64,000 nucleotides of DNA from Paenibacillus sp. 32352 (GCF_002042965.1 NZ_MZNT01000001.1:868001-932000); one strand, 5' to 3'. Shown: positions 1 through 8,787, counted from the first letter of the stretch. The notes: generated by a model not told the origin, from the letters alone. Program-made: numbers and translations.

Positions 1-1
1 A

Positions 2-1993
2 GGACAGATTCTTCTGCGGGAAGCTGTCCCGGGACAAGCAAACGGCCCGGCTGGCTTGAGGGCAGAATTTGAGCTTAGCGATGAGGAACGATTGTATGGG
101 CTTGGAGATGAATCAAGAGAAGGAATTCAAAAGCGCGGCCATAGGGCTAAGATGTGGGTGAAAAATGTAGATTGCTATGCACCGATACCTTATGTGATGA
201 GCAGCAGAGGGTGGGCGTTTTTCTTCAATACGACCTGGAGGCATTTCTTCGATCTAGGTTATACCAACAAAGAGAGATGGAGCGTGTTCGCCAAACGCGG
301 AGAGCTGGATTACTATTTAATCGCCGGGGAGAGCTTGCCCCAGTTAATTAACCGGTTTACGGACATCACAGGAAAACCTCATGTGCTTCCCATTTGGGCA
401 TACGGTCTAACCTTTGTATGTAACGAACAGGCGGATGCAAAACAAATGCTGGACGATGCATTGAATTTTCGCAGAGAAGGGATCCCCTGTGACCTGATCG
501 GTTTGGAACCGGGGTGGATGGCGCGGCATTACGATTATTCTACAAAGAAAACATGGCATCCGGAACGTTTTTACATTCCGCCCTGGGCGCCAACGGGGCC
601 TCAAAATTTCACAGGGGCACTTGAACGTCTAGGCTTTAAACTAAGTCTGTGGCTATGCAGCGATTATGATGTGACACATCATGAGGAAAGGGAGCGTGAA
701 GGAAGCGAGCAAGAGCTTAATCAAGGTGAACCCCTATATCACCCGGAGGATTTTGAGCAGGATCTTCGCGCCCATACACCAATCTATATGGATCAGATTA
801 CAAACAAAGAAGAGCCTTGGTTTCAACATCTCAAGAAATTCGTCGATCAGGGTGTTTCCGCTTTTAAAATGGATGGGGCCCGTCAAGTGAATGAGCACCC
901 GGACAGGAAATGGGCGAACGGGATGGATGATGAGGAAATGCATAATTTGTACCCAACCATCTTAAATAAGCAGATGCATCAAGGCTACTCGGAGCATACT
1001 GGGCGCAGGTCGATGATCTATAGCTCGGGAGGGTATACGGGAATACAGCAATTTGCTGCAACTTGGGCCGGTGATACGGGCGGTGGTCCCAAGCCGCTGA
1101 TCTCCTTGTTAAACCATGGTCTGTCAGGCCATTCCAACACCAGCTGTGATATGGACGTATTTACACCGGAGGGGATCCATTTCGGATTTCTTCAGCCATG
1201 GTCTCAAGTTAATAGCTGGGCTTATTGGCGCCAGCCCTGGCTCCTTGGGGAGAGATTGCTCCCCATATTCAAAGATTACGCCAGGCTTCGATACAGGCTA
1301 ATTCCTTATATATATTCAGCCGCACACAATGCGGCCCTAACGGGGATGCCGATCCTTCGTGCAATGCCGCTCGTATTGAATGAAGAACCCCAAATAGATC
1401 ATTTAGTAAATCAATATATGTTGGGGGAGCATTTACTGGTAGGTGCATTTACTAATCATATGTATTTACCAAAAGGGAAATGGTGGGATTTTTGGTCGGG
1501 AAGAACCTGGGAAGGCGGCCGGGAGGTCGTTGTCGGATTTCCAGTACACCGTGGAGGACCGCTGTTGGTTAAGGGGGGAGCGATTATTCCCACATGGTCG
1601 GAAAGGGACTACATCGGACAGAAGTCCGCACAAGAAATACACCTGCAGGTCTATACCGGCGGGAGCAGCAGCTTTGTCTTATACGAAGATGACGGTGTTA
1701 GCTATCAATATAAAGAAGGGAAGATAGCTGTAACCGAATTTCTTAGTCAGACCAGAGGCAACGAATTTGTATTAACCATTGGTGTACGCCGGGGAAGCTA
1801 TGATGGAATGCCCGCACATCGATCTTATAAGGTATCCATTTTGGCGGAGGCATGCCCGCTGTCCGTTACCATCGATGGAAATCACGCAGGAGGAGAAGTG
1901 TGGACCTATGACAAACAAGCAAAGTGTATCCAGATCCAAGACCTCCCGGATTCTCTTGAAGATGCAAGCAGAGAAATCATTATTCGGTTTTAA
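2..1993 (+). CDS. GH31 family alpha-glycosidase (5' end cut by window)
   Basis: This is the C-terminal part of a glycoside hydrolase family 31 enzyme, the family of alpha-glucosidases and alpha-xylosidases that cleave alpha-linked sugars with retention. The frame is open to the first bases of the window, so the TTG at 56 is probably internal and the N-terminal beta-domain continues upstream. Counting from 56, the segment FKMDGAR carries the expected nucleophile Asp (about residue 273), and WAGDTGGG carries the expected acid/base Asp (about residue 340). The start of the fragment (ERLYGLGD) is the typical end of the N-terminal beta-sandwich domain. The C-terminal 200 residues are beta-rich, as usual for the family. 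No signal peptide can be judged. The gene is followed 41 bp later by a sugar-binding lipoprotein, which suggests an oligosaccharide-use operon entering from the left. The exact substrate is unknown. Confidence 0.9.
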   Translation, partial: GQILLREAVPGQANGPAGLRAEFELSDEERLYGLGDESREGIQKRGHRAKMWVKNVDCYAPIPYVMSSRGWAFFFNTTWRHFFDLGYTNKERWSVFAKRGELDYYLIAGESLPQLINRFTDITGKPHVLPIWAYGLTFVCNEQADAKQMLDDALNFRREGIPCDLIGLEPGWMARHYDYSTKKTWHPERFYIPPWAPTGPQNFTGALERLGFKLSLWLCSDYDVTHHEEREREGSEQELNQGEPLYHPEDFEQDLRAHTPIYMDQITNKEEPWFQHLKKFVDQGVSAFKMDGARQVNEHPDRKWANGMDDEEMHNLYPTILNKQMHQGYSEHTGRRSMIYSSGGYTGIQQFAATWAGDTGGGPKPLISLLNHGLSGHSNTSCDMDVFTPEGIHFGFLQPWSQVNSWAYWRQPWLLGERLLPIFKDYARLRYRLIPYIYSAAHNAALTGMPILRAMPLVLNEEPQIDHLVNQYMLGEHLLVGAFTNHMYLPKGKWWDFWSGRTWEGGREVVVGFPVHRGGPLLVKGGAIIPTWSERDYIGQKSAQEIHLQVYTGGSSSFVLYEDDGVSYQYKEGKIAVTEFLSQTRGNEFVLTIGVRRGSYDGMPAHRSYKVSILAEACPLSVTIDGNHAGGEVWTYDKQAKCIQIQDLPDSLEDASREIIIRF

Positions 1994-2034
1994 TTAGTAA
2001 AGGTACCTAAAAACAAGGAAAGGGTCGATAAGCC

Positions 2035-3336
2035 ATGAAAATAAAAAAGGGTGTTCTGCCGACGCTGCTTGGGATTCTTCTACTTACTGCTTGCACCAGT
2101 GGACCGCAATCGCCGACAACGGACGTAGACCCAAGGAACAAAACCGCCCTTGAAAGCGGCGAACCTGCCGAGCTAAGTATTTACTTATGGTCATTATCCC
2201 AACAGGAATTTGATTACATTGCCGAGCTAGCTAAAACCCAGTTCCCCAACTTGACGCTAAAAGCGGTTGCACCTCAAACCAGTGGTAACAGTATAGATGA
2301 ACTATTAACCCTTGGAACCATGCCTGACATCTTCGTAAACCGCTTCTCCACTGATCTGAAAAAACGGGACCTTCTGGTTGATCTTGAAGACTATATCAAG
2401 AAATACCACTATGACACGAATCGCTTGGAGCCTGTTACCCTCGAACTGATGAAGAACGATGCAAACGGAATGGTAGCCGGTATTCCGCTTGATTTTGCAG
2501 TGAATGCTCTTCATTACAATAAAGATATCTTTGATAAATTCGGCCTTTCCTATCCTAAAGACGGAATGACATGGGATGAGGTCTATGATCTGGCTAAGCA
2601 GCTTACTCGCAATGAGAACGGTACATTGTATCGCGGCTTCAGCGACCGATGGATGGACACATTCTTTGCACAAAACCCATTCGGTTTAAGCTACTTAGCT
2701 CCCGATGAAGATAAGGCTGCTGTTAATAACGAGGGCTGGAGGAAGGTCGCCGAGAATTGGAAGCGTTTTTACACACTTCCCGGGCTTCAATTCGACTCTA
2801 AAACGATAAACAAGGAGGAGGACCGAAAGGTATTTCAAAAAGGAACATCGGCGATGACGGTATGGGCAATGAATATGCAGGACTGGAATTTCAATTGGGA
2901 TGTGGTCAGTATGCCCACCTATGCTGAGAAGGAGGGCATCGGAGCACCTGCAAGCGTCAGATATCTTTATATTACGAAAAGCAGCAAAAACAAGGATGTC
3001 GCGTTTCAATTTGCCGCCTGGTTAACCCATGATGAGGTTCAAACCGCGCTAGCCAAAAACAAAGGCTTTCTGACAGTCCTTAAAAATCAGGAGATTCAAA
3101 AAGCATACCGCCAAAACGACGAGATTTACCGAGGAAAGCATGTTTCCTCCTTCTATTTCAACAAATATCCGGCGGTGGCAGCTGCCAGAAAACCAGAATT
3201 GGTCACGATAGACGCTCAGAGCTTATTTATCAAGGAATTGGAAAAAGCAATTTTACAGGGTACGGATTTGAATACCGTTATGCGCAGTGCCGAGGAATCG
3301 ATAAACCAGGCTATTCAAACGGAGAAAAGCAAGTAA
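2035..3336 (+). CDS. ABC transporter sugar-binding lipoprotein (family 1)
   Basis: This 433-residue protein is an extracellular solute-binding lipoprotein of ABC importers for oligosaccharides. The N-terminus has a short signal peptide ending in the lipobox LLTAC, so Cys20 would be lipidated and anchor it to the outer face of the membrane. The rest has the typical family 1 pattern, including IPLDFAVNALHYNKDIF near residue 150 and MTWDEVYDLAKQL near residue 180. The start is ATG 2035 with AAGGAAAGG upstream. It lies 41 bp after the GH31 gene and is followed by a strong terminator, and no permease or ATPase gene lies downstream. Its partners must be upstream of the window or elsewhere. The substrate is unknown but probably matches the GH31 product. 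Confidence 0.88.
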   Translation: MKIKKGVLPTLLGILLLTACTSGPQSPTTDVDPRNKTALESGEPAELSIYLWSLSQQEFDYIAELAKTQFPNLTLKAVAPQTSGNSIDELLTLGTMPDIFVNRFSTDLKKRDLLVDLEDYIKKYHYDTNRLEPVTLELMKNDANGMVAGIPLDFAVNALHYNKDIFDKFGLSYPKDGMTWDEVYDLAKQLTRNENGTLYRGFSDRWMDTFFAQNPFGLSYLAPDEDKAAVNNEGWRKVAENWKRFYTLPGLQFDSKTINKEEDRKVFQKGTSAMTVWAMNMQDWNFNWDVVSMPTYAEKEGIGAPASVRYLYITKSSKNKDVAFQFAAWLTHDEVQTALAKNKGFLTVLKNQEIQKAYRQNDEIYRGKHVSSFYFNKYPAVAAARKPELVTIDAQSLFIKELEKAILQGTDLNTVMRSAEESINQAIQTEKSK

Positions 3337-3353
3337 GCATGTATTTAATCACG

Positions 3354-3400
3354 CGAAACGAAGGCAAATCGGTATAGATCGATTGCCTTTATTTCGTTTC
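3354..3400. terminator. Bidirectional intrinsic terminator
   Basis: A long hairpin with arms GAAACGAAGGCAAATCG and CGATTGCCTTTATTTCGTTTC (one bulge) sits between the binding-protein gene and the convergent TetR gene. It could end transcription from both sides. Confidence 0.7.
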
Positions 3401-3418
3401 CGGGCATGGACGGCTCAT

Positions 3419-4027
3419 CTAACGCTCATCTAACTCCTTCACACATAAGGATCTCAAGTAATGATCCAGCAGGTGTTCCACTTGCCCGGCAGTGAGTCGT
3501 GCCGGCCTCATCATTTGATGTATAGCTAGTCCGTCGACAAGCGCATACAATTTCTCCGTTTCCAGATCGGCATCCAGTCCCGGCTTGGCCAGATTGTTCG
3601 TTTGCAAGCATTCAATTACAAATCTAGAGGCATTGTATAACCCATTCTGCATTTCTTCGCTTACATGCTTAAGCTCCGGGTAAATAAATACCTTGGCGTT
3701 AAATAAAAACCAAACCTCCATCTCCATAGTTCTTTCCTCATCCATAGGCAAGAATTGCATGATCAGTTGTTTCAAATCTGGTAAAAACGGTTTCGCAATA
3801 ATAAGCGATTCGACACGCTCTTGAACGCGTTGAACAAAGATGCTCATGCAAAAGGCAAAGAGCTCAGCCTGTGTGGAAAAGTAGTGCCTCATCGACCCTA
3901 CCGACAGACCGGCTTCCTTCGCAATATTTCGTACCGTGGCCTGTTCCAGTCCATATTTCCGAATGACTCTCAGGGCGGCTTGAGCAACAATATGTCTCTG
4001 TTTCTCATGATCAACAATTTTAGGCAT
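3419..4027 (-). CDS. TetR family transcriptional repressor
   Basis: This 202-residue protein has a TetR-type N-terminal helix-turn-helix (residues 9-55, with AALRVIRKYGLEQATVRNIAKEAG and SVGSMRHYF) and an all-helical ligand-binding C-terminal domain resembling the BetI/PksA type. It would act as a cytoplasmic ligand-responsive repressor. It is transcribed divergently from the alpha/beta hydrolase at 4205, and the 177-bp gap holds three copies of ACAATGT or its complement. One copy lies just upstream of its own start (4058-4064) and a perfect pair flanks the hydrolase promoter (4137-4182). This suggests autoregulation and control of the hydrolase. The ligand is unknown. Confidence 0.88.
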   Translation of the reverse strand: MPKIVDHEKQRHIVAQAALRVIRKYGLEQATVRNIAKEAGLSVGSMRHYFSTQAELFAFCMSIFVQRVQERVESLIIAKPFLPDLKQLIMQFLPMDEERTMEMEVWFLFNAKVFIYPELKHVSEEMQNGLYNASRFVIECLQTNNLAKPGLDADLETEKLYALVDGLAIHQMMRPARLTAGQVEHLLDHYLRSLCVKELDER

Positions 4028-4136
4028 AATTTTATTATATCAATTTGATTTCACAATACAATGTGTTAAAAAAACTGCATGATGAATTTCAAAAGGATCT
4101 ATTGCTTCATGAGTGATAGCTCAACATTTCTTTTTA

Positions 4137-4182
4137 TAGTACATTGTGCTATAATAACTTTGTTTATTAATACAATGTACTA
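4137..4182 (+). promoter_or_regulatory. Inverted-repeat operator over an extended -10 promoter
   Basis: TAGTACATTGT (4137-4147) and its exact reverse complement ACAATGTACTA (4172-4182) flank an extended -10 box, TGCTATAAT (4147-4155). A third half-site, ACAATGT, lies at 4058-4064 near the TetR start. The position over the core promoter fits repression of the hydrolase gene by the divergent TetR protein. Confidence 0.65.
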
Positions 4183-4204
4183 AAAAGAGAGGAATCATAC
4201 TTCA

Positions 4205-5215
4205 ATGAATCGTAGGGCTAGACAAAAGAAAACATCAAAGTGGAAAAGATTATCGCTCGGTGTAGTCACTGCCGTTATCATCCTGGCAGGATCCGGGATG
4301 ATTTACGAACGTGTGGCGTCAATGGAGGCAAAGAAGAACTTTCCTCCACCTGGCAAATTAGTGGATGTTGGCGGGCATAGACTACATCTCAAGAAACAAG
4401 GAAGCGGATCTCCGACAATCATTCTTGAAGCAGGAAGCGGAGAAACGAGCCTATCCTGGAGAAATATCCCTGATCGACTGGCGAAGAATGCTACCGTTGT
4501 TGCCTATGATCGCGCCGGCTATGCTTGGAGCGAGAGCGCAAGTACGGAACGAACGGGAGCAAACATCGTACAAGAGCTGCACGCTGCTTTGGAAAAAGAG
4601 GGAGTTGGCGGGCCTTATCTGCTCGTCGGTCATTCATTGGGGGGGCTATATGCAAGATTGTTTGCACAGACATATTCCAATGAAGTCATGGGCTTAGTAC
4701 TTATCGACGCCAGACCCGAAAACGATGAGAGAGAAACCAAACCTATTCTCGAAAAAGAGAATTTTGCTAAAACGCCGCCTGCATCGATTTTAAAGCTTCT
4801 TAAAATGTCAGGAGGCTTCCGGTTATTCCAGAATTATTTGTTGGAAGGGCTGGTTTCGGAAGCCGATCGAGGACAGTTCCTCGATGTTATAGCGACGCCT
4901 AGCTATTTTGAAGCTAAGGAACAAGAAGGGAATTTGGCGCAATCTACGGAGGATGCAGTCCGGGGACAAACCTTGGGATCGCTCCCGGTAAGGGTCATTG
5001 CCAGAGGACTTCCTCAGAATTATACTGCGTTCGGGATTTCAGAAGACGGGGGCAAGCGGCTGGAGGAGATATGGCAGGCGGGCCAGAGAAATATGCTGAA
5101 CATTTCAACCAACAGCGAGCTTATCGTGGCAAAGAACAGCGGTCATATGGTCATTCACGACGAGCCCGATCTGGTTATAGAAACGATACGTAATTTGTTA
5201 CAGCAAAATCAATAG
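4205..5215 (+). CDS. Alpha/beta hydrolase with N-terminal membrane anchor
   Basis: This 336-residue protein has an uncleaved-looking transmembrane segment (about residues 17-35, rich in V, I, L and G) after a basic N-terminus. An alpha/beta hydrolase domain follows. The nucleophile elbow GHSLGG places the catalytic serine at residue 144, HRLHLKKQGSGSPTIILEAGSGE is the usual strand and oxyanion-loop region, and SGHMVIHDEPDLV near the C-terminus carries the likely catalytic histidine. It would hydrolyse an ester, amide or similar bond at the outer or inner membrane face. The start ATG 4205 follows AGAGAGGAATC. Divergence from the TetR gene and the operator pair in its promoter suggest ligand-inducible expression. 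The substrate is unknown. Confidence 0.85.
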   Translation: MNRRARQKKTSKWKRLSLGVVTAVIILAGSGMIYERVASMEAKKNFPPPGKLVDVGGHRLHLKKQGSGSPTIILEAGSGETSLSWRNIPDRLAKNATVVAYDRAGYAWSESASTERTGANIVQELHAALEKEGVGGPYLLVGHSLGGLYARLFAQTYSNEVMGLVLIDARPENDERETKPILEKENFAKTPPASILKLLKMSGGFRLFQNYLLEGLVSEADRGQFLDVIATPSYFEAKEQEGNLAQSTEDAVRGQTLGSLPVRVIARGLPQNYTAFGISEDGGKRLEEIWQAGQRNMLNISTNSELIVAKNSGHMVIHDEPDLVIETIRNLLQQNQ

Positions 5216-5264
5216 CAGCCTGGTTGTTGAAAAAACTATTTAGTGAAAAATGCGAAAGGTGATA

Positions 5265-5309
5265 GGTGGGGTATTCCTTGTAGGAGCGACCGGAGGGGGA
5301 TACCCCACC
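5265..5309. repeat. 10-bp perfect inverted repeat
   Basis: GGTGGGGTAT (5265-5274) and ATACCCCACC (5300-5309) form a perfect inverted repeat with a 25-nt loop and no following T tract. It lies between the hydrolase gene and the convergent TetR gene. It could be a weak transcript end or RNA-stability element. The 5216-5429 gap holds no convincing gene. Confidence 0.4.
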
Positions 5310-5429
5310 GGTTACCAAAGTATGTCCATAGATGACTCGTTTCGTGGCTATTTGAACATTCCGTTAATGGCAATATTCAATGAAATTCCTTACATGATGG
5401 GAATGATCATTCTAATTTATCCCCTCAAA

Positions 5430-6014
5430 TTAGCTACCCTTCTCTAACAAGCTCAGCGACATCGCCGCGATGCGTTCCAGCTTCTCTTTTGGTGCGGTAG
5501 TTCGCGCCAAGACCCGCAGTCCGACTAACGAGTTATGAAGGAATTCGGCGTATAGCTTCGCCTCCTGCTGCGTATTAAATTCACCGTCCCGTTGTCCGCG
5601 GGCGATAATGCCTTCGAGCAAGTGCTCCATCTTCGCAAATCCTTGCTGTGTCTTCGCGTCAATTTCCGGATCGCGTGCTGCCAGCTCCACTGCCGAATTG
5701 ACGATCATGCACCCGGGCGGCGCGTCCTCCTGACCGTAGATCATGAAGTCGAAGATGAAACGCAGTGCCCCCCTTGCCGTTTCGGAGCGGTCCACTCCGC
5801 TTTTTAGCCAGGTGTCGACCCGATTGTCGAAACGCTCTACGGCCTTCAAAAACAACGTCCGTTTGTCGGAAAACGTGTCGTAGAGGCTTCTGCGGTGAAT
5901 GCCCATGTTTTCGACCAGATCTTGCATGGACGTCTTCTCGTACCCTTGCTCCCAGAACAGCTTCATGGCTTTCTCCAATACAGCGTTCTCTTCGAATTGT
6001 TTGCTTCTTGCCAT
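5430..6014 (-). CDS. TetR/AcrR family transcriptional regulator
   Basis: This is a 194-residue TetR-type repressor. The N-terminal HTH covers about residues 8-55 (AMKLFWEQGYEKTSMQDLVENMG followed by RRSLYDTFSDK), and the remainder is a helical ligand-binding domain with a PPGCMIVNSAVELA segment typical of repressors of redox and electrophile-defence genes. I chose ATG at 6014 because AGGAGG lies 10 nt upstream of it; a longer frame to 6038 lacks a good ribosome site. The gene is divergent from the oxidoreductase at 6244, its likely target. Inducer unknown. Confidence 0.87.
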   Translation of the reverse strand: MARSKQFEENAVLEKAMKLFWEQGYEKTSMQDLVENMGIHRRSLYDTFSDKRTLFLKAVERFDNRVDTWLKSGVDRSETARGALRFIFDFMIYGQEDAPPGCMIVNSAVELAARDPEIDAKTQQGFAKMEHLLEGIIARGQRDGEFNTQQEAKLYAEFLHNSLVGLRVLARTTAPKEKLERIAAMSLSLLEKGS

Positions 6015-6243
6015 GTTCTTCTTGCCTCCTGAACGCAATATAACATATTGAGAACGAAAGGTAAAGAAAGGTTCTTTTATTGCTACAGAGGGTCTAAGTC
6101 TTTCTGTAAGACATGTTTAAAAGCAGTAACAGTATAAATATTGATACTATATAACACGAATGTGCGTACTTTTTAAAATATGGTGTATAAACTATACTTC
6201 GATCATAATCAATTCAACAAAACATTTGAAGGAGAGATGTAAA

Positions 6244-7275
6244 ATGGCAGCAGAAAAAATGAAAGCAGTAGGTCTTTACAAGTATTTTCCTATTGAAAAT
6301 CCGGATAGTCTGATCGATGTGGAGCTGGATAAGCCAAGACCGGCAGGAAAGGATCTTCTCGTGAAGGTAAAGGCAATCTCCGTAAATCCTGTCGATTACA
6401 AGGTCCGGTCGCCCAAAGAGCGTGAGGAGAGTGCACCGAGGGTGTTGGGTTGGGATGTTGCGGGCGTGGTCGAACAGGTGGGCCCCGACTGCTCCTTGTT
6501 CCGCCCTGGCGATGAAGTCTTCTATGCCGGCAGCATTACGCGCCCCGGGGGGAATAGCGAGTTTCACCTGGTGGATGAACGCATCGTTGGAAGGAAGCCT
6601 TCCAGACTCGATTTTGCACATGCGGCGGCTTTGCCTTTAACATCGATTACGGCTTGGGAAAGCTTGTACGATCGGCTGGGAATTTCACCAAATAAAGCTG
6701 ATAACGCCGGCAGGACTATCCTGATTATTGGAGCAGCAGGGGGCGTAGGCTCGATTGCCACGCAATTAGCGAAATATTCGGGATTGACTGTCATCGGTAC
6801 GGCTTCCCGCCCTGAATCAGCCGAATGGGCAAAGGAACTTGGAGCGGATTACGTTATTAACCATTTTGAGGCGTTCGTGCCGCAACTAAAGGCTGTCGGA
6901 TTCGATCAAGTTGACTATATTCTCTGCTTGAACAGCACGGAGAAGCATTGGACGAACATGGCCGAAGCGATTGCACCACAAGGCAAAATTTGCTCAATCG
7001 TTGAGACCGATGAATTATTAAATCTGACATTGCTGAAAAACAAGAGTGTCACGTTCGTGTGGGAATTGATGTTTACCCGTTCCATGTACCAAACCCCGGA
7101 CCTGATCGAACAGCACAAGCTGTTGAATGAAGTCGCGCGTCTCGTGGACGAAGGAGTGCTTCGGACTACCACAAACGTAACGCTGAGGCCGATAAATGCC
7201 GAGAACCTGCGAAAAGCGCATGCCATGCTGGAAACGGGTCGAACCGTCGGAAAAGTGGTTTTGGAAGGTTTTTAA
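6244..7275 (+). CDS. Zinc-type alcohol dehydrogenase-like / quinone oxidoreductase
   Basis: This 343-residue protein belongs to the medium-chain dehydrogenase/reductase family, in the quinone-oxidoreductase branch usually annotated as zinc-type alcohol dehydrogenase-like. It would reduce quinones or activated double bonds using NADPH in the cytoplasm. The GroES-like domain spans about residues 1-125 (VSVNPVDYKVR-type segment, VLGWDVAGVV, FRPGDEVFYAG). The Rossmann domain follows, with the nucleotide-binding motif GAAGGVGSIATQLAK near residue 160. Classical catalytic-zinc ligands are not evident, which fits the quinone-reductase branch. ATG 6244 is preceded by GAAGGAGAG; the frame extends further upstream without a ribosome site. 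It is divergent from a TetR gene that probably controls it. Confidence 0.88.
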   Translation: MAAEKMKAVGLYKYFPIENPDSLIDVELDKPRPAGKDLLVKVKAISVNPVDYKVRSPKEREESAPRVLGWDVAGVVEQVGPDCSLFRPGDEVFYAGSITRPGGNSEFHLVDERIVGRKPSRLDFAHAAALPLTSITAWESLYDRLGISPNKADNAGRTILIIGAAGGVGSIATQLAKYSGLTVIGTASRPESAEWAKELGADYVINHFEAFVPQLKAVGFDQVDYILCLNSTEKHWTNMAEAIAPQGKICSIVETDELLNLTLLKNKSVTFVWELMFTRSMYQTPDLIEQHKLLNEVARLVDEGVLRTTTNVTLRPINAENLRKAHAMLETGRTVGKVVLEGF

Positions 7276-7513
7276 CTTTATAGAAGCGAGTCGGTCAATC
7301 GCATGCCGCAGCCTCAAGCGCAATTTACTTAATCCAGAGTCATTTTGTGACTGGTACGGGTTTGGATTTGGAAACGGACATCATCGAATCCATCACAAGG
7401 AGCTCCTCATGATTGGAAAATCTTCTTTTCCCTTGGCATCCACGGCGAATTTATTTATATTGAACATAAGTGTTGGGATGAGCAGGAAACCTGGATTGAG
7501 GAGCTGAGTATAC

Positions 7514-7876
7514 ATGCGAGACCGTAAAAGCGGGTACGGGCATTGTCCAAATGACGAGGGCTGCCCCGTTGAATTCACTTTGGATGTTATTGGGGGGAAA
7601 TGGAAAGGGGTATTGCTTTATCATCTGATGGAAGGACCCAAGCGCTTTAATGAATTTCGTCGAATTTGTCCGACCATTACCCAACGGATGCTTACGCTGC
7701 AGCTTAGAGAGCTGGAGGAAGACGGAGTCGTACACCGGGAAGTGTATCACCAGGTACCGCCCAAGGTAGAATATTCCCTAACGGCATTCGGGGAAACATT
7801 GACTCCGATTATTGCCGCTATGAAGGAATGGGGGAACAACTACAAGAGGACCATTCGCAATCCTATGGAAAAATAA
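7514..7876 (+). CDS. HxlR family winged-helix regulator
   Basis: This 120-residue protein is a HxlR/DUF24 winged-helix regulator, a family that often senses quinones, diamide or aldehydes through a conserved N-terminal cysteine. The match is clear: [22 protein letters not shown] at residues 16-37 and [27 protein letters not shown] for the recognition helix. Cys16 precedes the conserved VIGGKWK motif as in redox-sensing members, with another Cys at residue 11. GAGGAG lies 10 nt before ATG 7514. It follows the quinone-reductase-like gene by 238 bp, in a neighbourhood of flavin and NAD(P) enzymes. Its target is not shown by the sequence. Confidence 0.92.
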   Translation: MRDRKSGYGHCPNDEGCPVEFTLDVIGGKWKGVLLYHLMEGPKRFNEFRRICPTITQRMLTLQLRELEEDGVVHREVYHQVPPKVEYSLTAFGETLTPIIAAMKEWGNNYKRTIRNPMEK

Positions 7877-7969
7877 TGAGTTGTGGATTGTGCCGCGGCC
7901 CGGGAACGGTGTTCCAATTCTTGGCACGAGGGAGTCATGATGGCTGGGTGATTTGAAAAAAGCATAAGA

Positions 7970-8007
7970 GAATGATCGGTAAAAAAATAATTCTTTACCG
8001 ATCGTTC
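7970..8007. promoter_or_regulatory. Imperfect 14-bp inverted repeat upstream of the 8124 gene
   Basis: GAATGATCGGTAAA and TTTACCGATCGTTC form an inverted repeat with one mismatch and a 10-nt centre. The outer part (GAATGATC / GATCGTTC) resembles the GAATGATCATTC palindromes at 8065 and 8775, so it may bind the same regulator. Confidence 0.45.
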
Positions 8008-8064
8008 CCAATATGTTACGATACTTTTCGAAAAGAAGGAAACAAATAAATCATCTTCAAAATA

Positions 8065-8076
8065 GAATGATCATTC
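8065..8076. promoter_or_regulatory. GAATGATCATTC palindrome (operator-like)
   Basis: This perfect 12-bp palindrome lies 47 bp upstream of the ATG at 8124. The same 12-mer recurs at 8775-8786, and a variant (GAACGGTCGTTC) at 8585-8596. Confidence 0.55.
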
Positions 8077-8123
8077 TCAAATGGAAAAACCAGCTGTTAC
8101 CAGATGAAAGGAGATGGAATGAA

Positions 8124-8564
8124 ATGAGTTATTTTGAATCGGCACACGGGGTAGTAAGCTGGAGTGATGATCTGCAGAGCGTGATCATGGAATGGAGAGG
8201 CTTCGCTTACGGTCAGGAGTTTCAAACCATTTTTCTCAAGGGAGCGGAGCTTCTGCAAATAAAGAACGGCAGCAAAGTGTTGATGGATATCCGTCACGGC
8301 TCGGCCATCAAGGCGGAGGACAAACTTTGGATTGGGGAGATCTTCATCGAGCGTGCCTACGAAAGCGGCCTACGCCATCTTGCAATGGTTCAGCCGGAGA
8401 GCGTGATAGCCAAGCTGAGCGTCAATCGAACCGTAGAAGGTCTCGGCTCGCTGCCTTACCAGCAAGAAAGCTTCACCGATTGGGACGAAGCCGTGCTATG
8501 GCTCTCGAATCAGCCGCATCAGCAAGCAGCGCTACCGGTTGAACGTGCGGAGCGAACAGCCTAA
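8124..8564 (+). CDS. STAS/SpoIIAA-like small protein
   Basis: This is a 146-residue cytoplasmic protein with no signal peptide or membrane segment. The pattern of alternating strands and helices, with KVLMDIRHGSAI in the middle, LRHLAMVQPESVIAKLSVNR, and the ending FTDWDEAVLWL, resembles STAS/SpoIIAA-like proteins. The assignment rests on pattern only. I chose ATG 8124, which has GAAAGGAGATGG upstream; the frame extends to 8013 but without a ribosome site. It lies between operator-like palindromes and upstream of two oxidoreductase genes, so it may belong to the same stress regulon. Function unknown. Confidence 0.6.
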   Translation: MSYFESAHGVVSWSDDLQSVIMEWRGFAYGQEFQTIFLKGAELLQIKNGSKVLMDIRHGSAIKAEDKLWIGEIFIERAYESGLRHLAMVQPESVIAKLSVNRTVEGLGSLPYQQESFTDWDEAVLWLSNQPHQQAALPVERAERTA

Positions 8565-8584
8565 TCTTTAACGTTCTAATTGGA

Positions 8585-8596
8585 GAACGGTCGTTC
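8585..8596. promoter_or_regulatory. GAACGGTCGTTC near-palindrome (operator-like)
   Basis: This 12-bp near-palindrome is flanked by A and T, giving AGAACGGTCGTTCT. It matches the 8065 and 8775 palindromes at 9 of 12 positions. It lies just after the 8124 gene and about 230 bp before the flavoprotein gene. Confidence 0.45.
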
Positions 8597-8773
8597 TAAT
8601 AGAATGATGGTGTTCTCTAGGGCCGGACAAATGATCATAGACCCATCTTTACATAGATCCGATGCAGGCGGTAAAACTAATCTGACGTTTCCGCACTGCT
8701 TGATAACGGACCTGCAGGCAGATTCCTGCTTCCGGATCATTATTACTAACATAATAACCGCTGCTTCATTTTT

Positions 8774-8787
8774 AGAATGATCATTCT
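8774..8787. promoter_or_regulatory. AGAATGATCATTCT operator overlapping a promoter
   Basis: This perfect 14-bp palindrome lies directly before a TTATAAAT -10-like box and about 35 bp upstream of ATG 8821. Its position suits repression of the flavoprotein/SDR operon. The core equals the palindrome at 8065-8076. Confidence 0.6.

Noticed and set aside
5250-5447. 65-codon frame on the plus strand (starts MRKVIGG)
   Set aside because: No ribosome site, it runs across a perfect inverted repeat, and it overlaps the end of the convergent TetR gene. It could be a decayed membrane-protein tail, but there is no support.
7380-7520. Protein-like text (DWKIFFSLGIHGEFIYIEHK) in a frame ahead of the HxlR gene
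   Set aside because: It has no start codon or ribosome site and only about 40 sensible codons. It may be a gene remnant.
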